NCBI GenBank assembly: GCA_016715285.1
Contig: JADKAO010000006.1
Location: 186,001-250,000 of the forward strand
Source: Actinomycetales bacterium
Lineage (GTDB): Bacteria; Actinomycetota; Actinomycetes; Actinomycetales; Dermatophilaceae
Length of the DNA: 64,000 nt
Direction of reading: 5' to 3'
The translations under genes and the position numbers were made by a program. Below are positions 1 to 7,834 of this stretch, one piece after another (position 1 is the first letter of the stretch; each line of letters opens with the position of its first letter). The notes under the pieces were generated by a model that did not search any database, was not told the DNA's origin, and saw only the letters and a program-made list of their open reading frames with translations.

Positions 1-663
1 AACGTCAACATGATCACGTGCGGCGGCCAGGCCACGACCCCCATGGTCCGCGCCGTCGCCGACGTCGTCCCCGTGCCGTATGCCGAGATCGTCGCCTCGA
101 TCTCCAGCAAGTCCGCCGGGCCTGGCACTCGCGCCAATATTGACGAGTTCACCGAGACCACGTCGGAGGCGCTTGAGGTCGTCGGTGGCGCCGTCAAGGG
201 CAAGGCGATCATCATCCTCAACCCGGTCGAACCGCCGCTGATGATGCGCAACTCGGTCTTCTGCGCGATCCCCGCCGAGGCTGGTGAGGCCGGCCCGATG
301 CAGGACGCGATCCTCGAGTCGATCCACGCGATGGTTGCGCGGGTGCAAGATTACGTGCCCGGTTATGCCTTGCGGGCCGATCCACAGTTCGACCCAGCCC
401 GCGAGCTCTGGCAGGGCATGGCGCGGGTCTTCATCCCGATTGAAGTCAAGGGTCGCGGCGACTATCTGCCCGACTACGCCGGCAACCTCGACATCATCAC
501 CGCGGCTGCGGCCCGGGTCGGCGACATCATGATCGCCCACCGTTTCGGGGTCGCGTCGACGTGGAAGACCTCGGCTGAGTTGGGCGACCTAGGCGACCTG
601 GGTGACCTGGGGGCGGCCCCCGGTGGCGAGCACACGGCATACGAGCAGAAGGCAGGAGTCTGA
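1..663 (+). CDS. Acetaldehyde dehydrogenase (acylating), 5'-truncated by the window edge
   Basis: The gene enters the window already open, in frame 1. The first visible residues (NVNMITCGGQATTPMV) carry the catalytic cysteine motif of the DmpF/BphJ/HsaG family, so roughly the first 130 residues lie outside. The family oxidises acetaldehyde with NAD and CoA to acetyl-CoA and forms a channelling complex with the hydroxy-oxovalerate aldolase. That aldolase follows after only 6 bases, so the two are very likely co-translated. The C-terminus has a small GDL repeat (GDLGDLGDLG) before a polar tail, which looks lineage-specific. Confidence is high for the family; the aromatic substrate upstream of the pathway cannot be read from this fragment. 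Confidence 0.95.
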   Translation, partial: NVNMITCGGQATTPMVRAVADVVPVPYAEIVASISSKSAGPGTRANIDEFTETTSEALEVVGGAVKGKAIIILNPVEPPLMMRNSVFCAIPAEAGEAGPMQDAILESIHAMVARVQDYVPGYALRADPQFDPARELWQGMARVFIPIEVKGRGDYLPDYAGNLDIITAAAARVGDIMIAHRFGVASTWKTSAELGDLGDLGDLGAAPGGEHTAYEQKAGV

Positions 664-669
664 AAAGCC

Positions 670-1836
670 ATGGGCGACATGACGATTCGACCCGAAGACG
701 CTCCCGTTGTCACCACCGAGGTGACCGAGTCCGAGGTGCTGGCCGCGACGCCGACCGCCGCAGCACCCGGCGAGGCGCGCGATCTGCGGATCACCGACTC
801 CACCTTGCGCGACGGCTCACACGCGATGAGCCACCAGTTCACCGAGGCGCAGGTGCGCGGGGTCGTGCACGCGCTCGACAAGGCCGGCGTGCAGGTCATT
901 GAGGTCAGCCATGGCGATGGTCTGGGCGGGTCGAGTTTCAATTACGGCTTCTCCAAGGTCGACGAGTTCCAGCTCATCAAGGCCGCGGTCGACGAGGCCA
1001 CCCAAGCCAAGATCGCGATCCTCATGCTGCCTGGGCTGGGCACCGTGCATGACCTCAAGAAGGCACATGCGATGGGTGCGTCCGTGGCTCGGATCGCGAC
1101 CCACTGCACCGAGGCGGACGTGTCGATCCAGCACTTTGGGGCGGCGCGCGAGCTCGGGATGGAGACCGTGGGCTTCTTGATGCTCAGCCACAAGGCCTCC
1201 CCGGAGGTGCTGGCGCAGCAGGCGCGGATCATGGTCGACGCCGGCGCCCAGTGTGTCTATGTCGTCGACTCCGCGGGCGCGCTGGTTTTGACCGATGCCC
1301 AGCAGCGGATCCAGTCGGTCATCGACGAGATTGGCCGCGATGGCGCTCAGGTCGGCTTCCACGGCCACCAAAACCTCAGCCTCGGCATCGCCAACTCGGT
1401 GCTCGCTTATCAGGCGGGTGCCAAGCAAATCGACGGGGCGTTGTGCGCGCTCGGGGCCGGGGCGGGCAACTCCCCGACCGAGGTGCTCGCTGCCACGTTT
1501 GAGCGGATGGGGATCCGGACCGGGCTCGACTTGGGCGAGGTGTTGTCCGCTGCCGAAGACGTCGTGCGGCCGTTTATCCCGCGGTTGCCGTGGATGGATC
1601 GCGCGTCGATCACCCAGGGGTATGCCGGTGTCTACAGTTCGTTCCTTTTGCACGCCGAGCGCGCTGCGCAGCGGTATGGCGTTCCGGCGCACGCGATTTT
1701 GCAGAAGGTCGGCGAATACGGGTATGTCGGAGGGCAAGAAGACATGATCATCGACATTGCCATCGAGCTGCGTGATGCGGCCGAGCGGGCTGCGGTCGGT
1801 GCCGAGGGCGCGTCCGGATTGGTGGTGGCCCGGTGA
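670..1836 (+). CDS. 4-hydroxy-2-oxovalerate aldolase (DmpG/HsaF family)
   Basis: Class II pyruvate aldolase that splits 4-hydroxy-2-oxovalerate (or a longer homologue) into pyruvate and acetaldehyde or another aldehyde, passing the aldehyde to the upstream dehydrogenase. The signature RITDSTLRDGSHAMSH near residue 37 supplies the divalent-metal aspartate and active-site arginine; the metal-site histidines lie in GFHGHQNLSLG. Length 388 residues, about 35 more than usual because of an Ala/Thr/Pro-rich N-terminal leader; a later start at 679 is possible. Its last 4 bases overlap the next gene. The family assignment is secure; whether it is DmpG-like or the steroid enzyme HsaF is not decided by sequence alone. 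Confidence 0.95.
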   Translation: MGDMTIRPEDAPVVTTEVTESEVLAATPTAAAPGEARDLRITDSTLRDGSHAMSHQFTEAQVRGVVHALDKAGVQVIEVSHGDGLGGSSFNYGFSKVDEFQLIKAAVDEATQAKIAILMLPGLGTVHDLKKAHAMGASVARIATHCTEADVSIQHFGAARELGMETVGFLMLSHKASPEVLAQQARIMVDAGAQCVYVVDSAGALVLTDAQQRIQSVIDEIGRDGAQVGFHGHQNLSLGIANSVLAYQAGAKQIDGALCALGAGAGNSPTEVLAATFERMGIRTGLDLGEVLSAAEDVVRPFIPRLPWMDRASITQGYAGVYSSFLLHAERAAQRYGVPAHAILQKVGEYGYVGGQEDMIIDIAIELRDAAERAAVGAEGASGLVVAR

Positions 1837-2663
1837 GTGGTGTGGGTGCTGGAACTGGACCTGGCGGGCAGCCGGGGCCGGGCGGGTGGACCGTCGAGTC
1901 GGTTGCCGAAGAACTCCTCGCGTGTGAGGCCGAGCGCCGCGAGCGCGAACCCTTCACCGACGAGTGGCCCGAGCTCGACCTCGCCACGGGGTATGCCGTG
2001 CAAGACCGCACGCTCGCCAAGCGGCTTGAGCGCGGGGAGAAGCTGATCGGGGTGAAGCTCGGGTTGACGAGCCGAGCCAAGCAGCAACGGATGGGCGTGC
2101 ACTCCCCGTTTGTCGCGTGGCTGACCGACGCGATGATCCTGCCGGTCGGCGACCCGATCCCGCAGGGGTCGCTGATCCACCCCCGGGTCGAGCCCGAGCT
2201 TGTCTTCGTCATGGGCGAGCGGTTGGAGGGGCCAGGCGTCACGTGCGCCCAGGCCATGGCTGCTGTCGAATCGGTCTGGGGCGGAGCCGAAGTCATCGAT
2301 AGCCGCTACCGGAACTTCCGCTTCACCGCTGGCGATGTCGCGGCCGACAATGCCTCGTCGGGGGCGTTTGTCACCGGGCCGATCAGCCGGGCGCCCGGTG
2401 AGATTGACCTCGATCTCGAGGCCGTCTTGGTGGAGGTTAACGGCGCGATTGTCGACTCCGCGACTGGTGCTGCCGTGCAGGGTCACCCGGGCGAAGCCCT
2501 GGCGCTCGCGGCGAATGACCTCGCGAGCCGAGGGCATGCGATTGAGGCCGGCTGGATCGTCCTCACCGGCGGCATGACGGACGCGGTGTTTGCGCCGCCG
2601 GGGTCATCGATCGCGATGCACTTCACCAACCTCGGGTCCGTCTTCCTCAACGGAGGTCAGTAG
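1833..2663 (+). CDS. 2-oxo-3-hexenedioate (4-oxalocrotonate) decarboxylase or closely related 2-keto-4-pentenoate hydratase
   Basis: Member of the hydratase/decarboxylase (fumarylacetoacetase-like) superfamily, 276 residues. The stretch GVKLGLTSRAKQQRMGV resembles XylI/DmpH decarboxylases more than MhpD-type hydratases, and the metal-ligand region PRVEPELVFVMG is intact. The tautomerase that makes its substrate is the next gene, starting immediately after the stop codon, which also favours the decarboxylase of the oxalocrotonate branch. The N-terminus has a Gly/Pro-rich extension of about 18 residues before the conserved fold. It starts GTG, overlapping the aldolase stop by 4 bases, so translation is probably coupled. 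The hydratase alternative is real; decarboxylase is preferred on context. Confidence 0.8.
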   Translation: MSGVGAGTGPGGQPGPGGWTVESVAEELLACEAERREREPFTDEWPELDLATGYAVQDRTLAKRLERGEKLIGVKLGLTSRAKQQRMGVHSPFVAWLTDAMILPVGDPIPQGSLIHPRVEPELVFVMGERLEGPGVTCAQAMAAVESVWGGAEVIDSRYRNFRFTAGDVAADNASSGAFVTGPISRAPGEIDLDLEAVLVEVNGAIVDSATGAAVQGHPGEALALAANDLASRGHAIEAGWIVLTGGMTDAVFAPPGSSIAMHFTNLGSVFLNGGQ

Positions 2664-2870
2664 ATGCCACTCGTCGAAGTTACGCTCGTTGAGGGACGCA
2701 CTCCCGAGCAGCTGCGCGACCTGCAGGTCAAGCTGACCGACGCGGTCATTGAGGCCATTGCGGCGCCGCGCGAGAGCATCCGCGTCATCCTCCGCGAGTT
2801 GCCGACGACCCACTTCGCGATCGGTGGTGTCCCCATCAGCGAGCTCCGCCCACCGAGTGCCGAGGGCTAG
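2664..2870 (+). CDS. 4-oxalocrotonate tautomerase family protein
   Basis: A 68-residue tautomerase beginning MPLVEVTLVEG, so that after removal of Met the catalytic amino-terminal proline (Pro1) is exposed, as in XylH/DmpI. Arginines expected in the active site are present around residues 38-42 (RESIRVILRELP). It converts 2-hydroxymuconate to 2-oxo-3-hexenedioate, the substrate of the decarboxylase encoded immediately upstream with no gap. Small size and context make this assignment firm. About 155 bases then separate it from the dehydrogenase gene. Confidence 0.93.
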   Translation: MPLVEVTLVEGRTPEQLRDLQVKLTDAVIEAIAAPRESIRVILRELPTTHFAIGGVPISELRPPSAEG

Positions 2871-3025
2871 GGCTGGCTCGGCGCTGCTCCAGGCCGGCCT
2901 CGCCGCGGCGAACGCTCGCGTAGCCCGTGGTGACCCCATGGCGACCGGAGCCCGCGCTGGGAGCTAGGCACACGGCATACCCCTCTTGCTTTTGAACCCC
3001 CTCAAATCCCCCAAAGGTGACTGAC

Positions 3026-4474
3026 ATGAGTGAGTTGGCGTTCTTCGGGCACATCATCGACGGCGTCGAAGTCGAGTCCGAGAGTGGCGCGCGTTTTGAC
3101 GTGTGGAACCCGTGGACGCGGGAGGTGTGGGCGCAGGCTGCGGAGGGGACTGCGGCTGATGCCGAGCGCGCGATTGCTAGCTCTCGCAAGGCGTTTGACG
3201 AGGGTCCGTGGCCGCGGATGGGGCGCGTGGAGCGAGCGGCGGCGATCCACCGGCTGGCCGACCTGATGGAGGAGCGCGCCGACGAGATTGCGCGCCTCGA
3301 CACCACCAACATGGGCAAACCGTTTGCGCAGGCCAAGCACGACGTCGCGCGGTCGGTGTGGAACTTCCGATTCTTTGCCGACCACCAGCGTGACCATGTC
3401 GGTGAGGTCTTCCCGATGGATTCGGGGCATCACAGCTACAGCGAGTTTGGGCCGGCGGGCGTCGTTGCGGCGATTAGCCCGTGGAACTTCCCGCTGATGA
3501 TGGCCTCGTGGAAGATCGCGCCCGCGATCGCGTGGGGCAACACGTGCATCATCAAGCCGTCGGAGGACACGCCCGCGTCGGTGACCTATCTCGGGCGGCT
3601 TGCGATTGAGGCGGGCTTCCCGCCCGGGGTGCTCAATGTCATCAACGGCTATGGCGCGCCGGCAGGGTCGACGCTGACCGGAGACGACCGGGTCGACCGG
3701 GTGACTTTTACGGGCTCCTCCCAGACCGGCAAGATGGTGATGGCTTCTGCCGCAACGCATTTAGCGCCAGTGTCGCTGGAATTGGGCGGCAAGGGGGCGA
3801 ACATCGTCTTTGCCGACGCCGACCTCGACAACGCGGTGTATTGGGCGGTTGAGGCGATCTTCCGCAATGCTGGGCAGATCTGTCTTGCGGGGTCGCGGCT
3901 GTTTGTGCAGTCGTCGATCTATGACGAGTTCATGACGCGCTTTGTGGCCGCTGCTGAGAAGTTGGTGATTGGCGACCCGTTTGACCCCGCGACGCAGTTC
4001 TCCTCGCTGGCGAGCAAGCGGCACTTCGACAAGGTCGCGTCCTATGTCGAGTCGGCACAGGCGCTTGGCGGTCGTGTCCTGACTGGCGGAGTCGCCGAAG
4101 ACGGCTCGTGGGTGGTGCGGCCGACGATCATCGACGGGCTCGCTCTGGACGCGGCGCCCTATTGCGAGGAGATCTTTGGGCCGGTCTGTGTCGTCAACCG
4201 GTTTGAGGACGAGGCGCAGGCGGTGCACCTGGCCAATGACACCCGCTATGGGCTCAACGCGATGCTGTTCACCGAGAACCTCTCGCGCGCCCACCGCGTC
4301 GCCTCGAAGCTGCGCGCCGGCACCGTGTGGGTGAACTGCTTCTTCATTCGCGACCTGCGCACCCCCTTTGGTGGCGTCGGCGACTCGGGTGTCGGGCGCG
4401 AGGGCGGCAACTTCTCCCGTGAGTTCTTCACCGAGCCCAAGGCCGTCGTCATGCAAATCGACCGCAAGGGCTAG
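3026..4474 (+). CDS. 2-hydroxymuconic semialdehyde dehydrogenase-like aldehyde dehydrogenase
   Basis: NAD(P)-dependent aldehyde dehydrogenase, 482 residues from the chosen ATG. The ATG at 3026 has AAAGG 8 bases upstream; the in-frame GTG at 3017 would overlap that site. The catalytic glutamate lies in ELGGKG and the catalytic cysteine in NAGQICLAGSR; the PWNFPL motif of the cofactor domain is present. It resembles the DmpC/HpaE branch, and with the tautomerase and decarboxylase it would form the oxalocrotonate branch, oxidising the ring-cleavage semialdehyde to the dicarboxylate. The exact substrate is inferred from its neighbours. The extradiol dioxygenase that would make this semialdehyde is not in the window. 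Confidence 0.85.
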   Translation: MSELAFFGHIIDGVEVESESGARFDVWNPWTREVWAQAAEGTAADAERAIASSRKAFDEGPWPRMGRVERAAAIHRLADLMEERADEIARLDTTNMGKPFAQAKHDVARSVWNFRFFADHQRDHVGEVFPMDSGHHSYSEFGPAGVVAAISPWNFPLMMASWKIAPAIAWGNTCIIKPSEDTPASVTYLGRLAIEAGFPPGVLNVINGYGAPAGSTLTGDDRVDRVTFTGSSQTGKMVMASAATHLAPVSLELGGKGANIVFADADLDNAVYWAVEAIFRNAGQICLAGSRLFVQSSIYDEFMTRFVAAAEKLVIGDPFDPATQFSSLASKRHFDKVASYVESAQALGGRVLTGGVAEDGSWVVRPTIIDGLALDAAPYCEEIFGPVCVVNRFEDEAQAVHLANDTRYGLNAMLFTENLSRAHRVASKLRAGTVWVNCFFIRDLRTPFGGVGDSGVGREGGNFSREFFTEPKAVVMQIDRKG

Positions 4475-4497
4475 CTGCTGCCGGCTCGCTGCTCGGT

Positions 4498-4850
4498 GAT
4501 TCGATACCGGAGGCCGAGGTATGCCGGGTGGTTGGGTATCGATTCGGGTGATGGTCTCAGGTGAAGGGTGGGGTGCCGGGCTGCCTTCTCGTTGGGTCGA
4601 TACCGGGTTCCTAGGTGTGCTGGGTGGTTGGGTATCGACTCGGCTCCGCCCCGGTTGATTCGATACCGGGTTCCTAGGTGTGCTGGGTGGTTGGGTATCG
4701 ACTCGGGTGAAGGGTGGGGTGCCGGGCTGCCTTCTCGGTGATTCGATACCGGGTTCCTAGGTGTGCTGGGTGGTTGGGTATCGACCCGGCCGGGCTCCCG
4801 CTGATTCGATACCGCATACCGACGTATGACGGGTGCTCGGGTATCGAATG
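4498..4850. repeat. Cluster of five 42-bp hairpin repeats (family A, catabolic-operon side)
   Basis: Between the semialdehyde dehydrogenase gene and the small membrane protein lie five copies of an element starting TCGATACC and ending with its reverse complement GGTATCGA. Copies: 4501-4542, 4597-4638, 4660-4701, 4743-4784 and 4806-4847. Every copy is exactly 42 bp. The 8-bp arms are invariant; the 26-bp loop is GT-rich, usually containing CCTAGGTGTGCTGGGTGG. Flanks are also shared (GATTCGATACCGG on the left, C/ACTCGG on the right). The same element recurs at 50990-51255. No gene is supported in 4475-4878; the ORF running through the copies is a by-product of the repeats. Confidence 0.9.
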
Positions 4851-4878
4851 GGCGGAAGGGAAGGGCGGCGGCGGGACG

Positions 4879-5076
4879 TCAGTCGCGGTGGTCCTCGCTC
4901 ACGTCGTTCCGGGGGGTTTCACCTTCGACGACGTACTTGACGTAGACCCCGAGCCCACCCCCGGCGAGGATGCATAGCAGCCCCGGCGTGGTGCCGATCG
5001 CTCCGCCGACCGCGACGAGGCTCAGGATGATGCCGACGACGATGAGGGCGATACCGAGCTTGAAGAGCGGGTGCAT
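4879..5076 (-). CDS. Small two-helix membrane protein, unknown function
   Basis: A 65-residue protein, ATG start. It has two hydrophobic helices, about residues 6-26 (LGIALIVVGIILSLVAVGGA) and 30-48 (PGLLCILAGGGLGVYVKYV), joined by a short loop and followed by an acidic hydrophilic tail. The composition is that of a genuine membrane protein rather than a shadow frame. I do not recognise a named family. It lies convergent to the repeat cluster and divergent from gyrB, with 281 bases between it and gyrB. Confidence 0.6.
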   Translation of the reverse strand: MHPLFKLGIALIVVGIILSLVAVGGAIGTTPGLLCILAGGGLGVYVKYVVEGETPRNDVSEDHRD

Positions 5077-5357
5077 GGGGCTCCTAGAGTCGTTTCGATG
5101 CGGGACCCGCGACCGCCCAGGACCGCGACGGCAGGTTTCGGCACAACCCTACTTAGGCGCCTCGCTGGCGCGCTAAGCCCCCGTCTCGCGTGTGGGGAGT
5201 CGGAAGCGACCCCACCGGCGGCTCCACGTTGCCCACAGGGGCCGCAAATGGCGGTGTTCGGTCAGTTCTTACGACTAAGATTGGGGAGTTGCGGCGGATG
5301 ACGCCCAGGAACGCGTGAGCGCGGCTGGAGACGCCCGCACGATCGAAGAGGAGCATT

Positions 5358-7607
5358 GTGGCCGACAGCCCCCAGCCCGCGTCTGAGGCGTCCGATCCAA
5401 TCACCCCAGACGAGGCGACATCGGCAGCGTCCGGGGCCGCCGAGGCAGCCACGCAGCCAACGGCAGCGGCACCCGCATCAGGCCCAGCGACGCCGGCGAA
5501 ACCCAGCGAACCGGCATACGACGCAGCTGCCATCACGGTCCTCGAGGGGCTCGAAGCGGTCCGCAAGCGTCCCGGCATGTACATCGGGTCCACCGGCGAG
5601 CGCGGCCTCCACCACCTTGTGTGGGAGATCGTCGACAACGCGGTCGACGAGGCCCTCGCGGGGTATGCCGACACGATCGACGTCACGCTCCTCGCCGATG
5701 GCGGTGTGCGAGTCCGCGACAACGGCCGTGGCATCCCGACCGACATGCACCCCACCGAGGGTGTCAGCGCGGTCGAGCTCGTGCTGACCCAGTTGCACGC
5801 CGGCGGCAAGTTCGGCGGCGGCGGCTACAAGGTGTCGGGCGGTCTGCACGGCGTCGGGTCCTCGGTCGTCAACGCGCTCTCCTCGCGACTGGATGCGACC
5901 GTGCGACAGAAAGGTCATGCCTTCCGGATCTCGTTCGACCATGGCGTTGCCACGAAGCCGCTGGCCAAGATGGAGGCCACCGACAAGACCGGTACGACGA
6001 TCACGTTCTGGCCATCGACCGAGATCTTTGAGACCACCCGCTACGACTTCGAGACGATCCGGGCGCGGTTCCAGCAAATGGCCTTCCTCAACAAGGGCCT
6101 GCGGATCAACCTCACCGACGAGCGCCCCGACCCCACCGACCCCGTCGACGAGGACGAGATCGACCTCGACAACCTTGACGGCGACGTCGAGCGCGTCATC
6201 GCGCCGGCCACCGACGCAGACACCGACGATGACGCTCTCAACGGGCACGGCCAGGCCCACACCCGTGCCGACACCGCGGGCGAAGCACCCAAGGTCGTCA
6301 AGGCACGCAAGGTGTCCTACCGCTACGACGGTGGCCTCGTCGACTACGTCAAGCACCTCGTCGGCTCGAAGAAATCCGAGCCCGTGCACCCCGAGATCAT
6401 CTCGATCGAGTCTGAAGACACCACCCGCGCCCTCTCGCTAGAACTCGCGATGCAGTGGACGACGGCATACAGCGAGTCGGTGCACACCTATGCCAACACG
6501 ATCAACACACACGAAGGCGGCACCCACGAGGAGGGCTTCCGCGCGGCGATGACCAAGCTGGTCAACGACTTTGCGCGCAAGAACAACATCCTCAAGGACA
6601 AGGACGAGAACCTCACCGGCGACGACATCCGCGAAGGCCTCACCGCCGTCGTGTCGGTCAAGCTGGGCGAGCCGCAATTCGAAGGCCAGACCAAGACCAA
6701 GCTCGGCAACTCCGAGGTCAAGGGTTTTGTGCAGCGCGCCATGACCGACGAGTTCGGGCACTGGCTGGAGGCGCACCCGCGCGAGGGCCGCGACATTGTC
6801 AGCAAGGCGGTCCAGGCCGCCGCCGCCCGCGTCGCCGCCCGCAAGGCCCGCGAAAACACCCGCCGCAAGGGCCTCCTCGAATCCGGCGGTCTCCCAGGCA
6901 AATTGCGCGACTGTCAGTCCAAGGACCCCTCGATCTCCGAGGTCTTCATCGTCGAGGGTGACTCCGCCGGCGGCTCCGCCGTCCAAGGCCGCGAGCCCGA
7001 GACCCAAGCGATCCTCCCGATCCGCGGCAAGATCCTCAACGTCGAGAAGGCCCGGATCGATAAAATCCTGGGCAACAACGAAGTTCAGGCCCTGGTCTCC
7101 GCGTTTGGCACCGGCATCGGCGAGGATTTTGATCTCGCCAAGGCGCGCTATCACAAGATCGTTCTGATGGCCGATGCCGATGTCGACGGCATGCACATCC
7201 GCACCCTGCTGCTGACGTTGCTCTTCCGCTTCATGCGGCCGCTCATCGACGCCGGCTACGTCTACCTCGCGCAGCCCCCGCTCTATCGGATCAAGTGGTC
7301 CAACTCGCCGCACGAGTTTGCCTACTCCGACCGTGAGCGCGACGGCCTCGTGGCCGCTGGGCAGGCGGCTGGGCGGCGGCTCCCCAAGGACAACTCGATC
7401 CAGCGCTACAAGGGTCTCGGCGAGATGAACCCCGCCGAGCTGCGCGACACGACGATGGACCCCAACACCCGCACGCTGCTGCAGGTCACGATGGCCGACG
7501 CCGCCGCCGCGGACGAGATCTTCTCGATCCTCATGGGCGAAGACGTCGAATCCCGCCGCAGCTTCATCCAGCGCAATGCCCGGGATGTGCGGTTCCTTGA
7601 CATCTAG
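5358..7607 (+). CDS. gyrB: DNA gyrase subunit B
   Basis: ATPase subunit of gyrase, 749 residues, starting GTG with AGGAG upstream. The GHKL ATP-binding motifs are present: EIVDNAVDEALAG, DNGRGIPTD, and the lid GGLHGVGSSVVNALS. The TOPRIM glutamate is in EGDSAGGSA and the DxD pair in MADADVDGMHIRTLL. It ends FLDI. Two additions are unusual: a ~55-residue Ala/Pro/Thr-rich N-terminal leader, and an acidic low-complexity insertion at about residues 256-312 within the transducer domain. The partner gyrA follows after 227 bases. recF, often directly upstream in actinobacteria, is absent; the catabolic operon and repeats are there instead. Confidence 0.99.
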   Translation: MADSPQPASEASDPITPDEATSAASGAAEAATQPTAAAPASGPATPAKPSEPAYDAAAITVLEGLEAVRKRPGMYIGSTGERGLHHLVWEIVDNAVDEALAGYADTIDVTLLADGGVRVRDNGRGIPTDMHPTEGVSAVELVLTQLHAGGKFGGGGYKVSGGLHGVGSSVVNALSSRLDATVRQKGHAFRISFDHGVATKPLAKMEATDKTGTTITFWPSTEIFETTRYDFETIRARFQQMAFLNKGLRINLTDERPDPTDPVDEDEIDLDNLDGDVERVIAPATDADTDDDALNGHGQAHTRADTAGEAPKVVKARKVSYRYDGGLVDYVKHLVGSKKSEPVHPEIISIESEDTTRALSLELAMQWTTAYSESVHTYANTINTHEGGTHEEGFRAAMTKLVNDFARKNNILKDKDENLTGDDIREGLTAVVSVKLGEPQFEGQTKTKLGNSEVKGFVQRAMTDEFGHWLEAHPREGRDIVSKAVQAAAARVAARKARENTRRKGLLESGGLPGKLRDCQSKDPSISEVFIVEGDSAGGSAVQGREPETQAILPIRGKILNVEKARIDKILGNNEVQALVSAFGTGIGEDFDLAKARYHKIVLMADADVDGMHIRTLLLTLLFRFMRPLIDAGYVYLAQPPLYRIKWSNSPHEFAYSDRERDGLVAAGQAAGRRLPKDNSIQRYKGLGEMNPAELRDTTMDPNTRTLLQVTMADAAAADEIFSILMGEDVESRRSFIQRNARDVRFLDI

Positions 7608-7630
7608 CTCGTATGCCGTCTGTGGTCGCC

Positions 7631-7724
7631 GACGGGAGTATGCCGCGGCCTACCATCCGCACTCCCTCGCTGGCGCTCGGTCGTGCTCCCGCCAAGCCCT
7701 CCACGGCCGCGGCATACTCCCGTC
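7631..7724. promoter_or_regulatory. Long perfect inverted repeat in the gyrB-gyrA spacer
   Basis: The 20 bases at 7631-7650 are the exact reverse complement of 7705-7724, and the pairing extends one further base pair outward (7630/7725), separated by a 54-base loop. Each arm contains the octamer GTATGCCG that is abundant across the host DNA. There is no T-run downstream, so a simple intrinsic terminator is unlikely. Possible roles are an mRNA-processing or attenuation structure between gyrB and gyrA, or a transposable palindromic repeat. The rest of the 227-base spacer contains no gene that I can support. Confidence 0.8.
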
Positions 7725-7834
7725 GCCTCCGGTCCCGCCTCCCCATCCGTTCACCGCGGCATACCTGCTGGGTTTGAAGCCGACCACAGCCCCCACCGAG
7801 CTTTTGAATCTCGTTGTAGCAGTGAGGAACTCCA

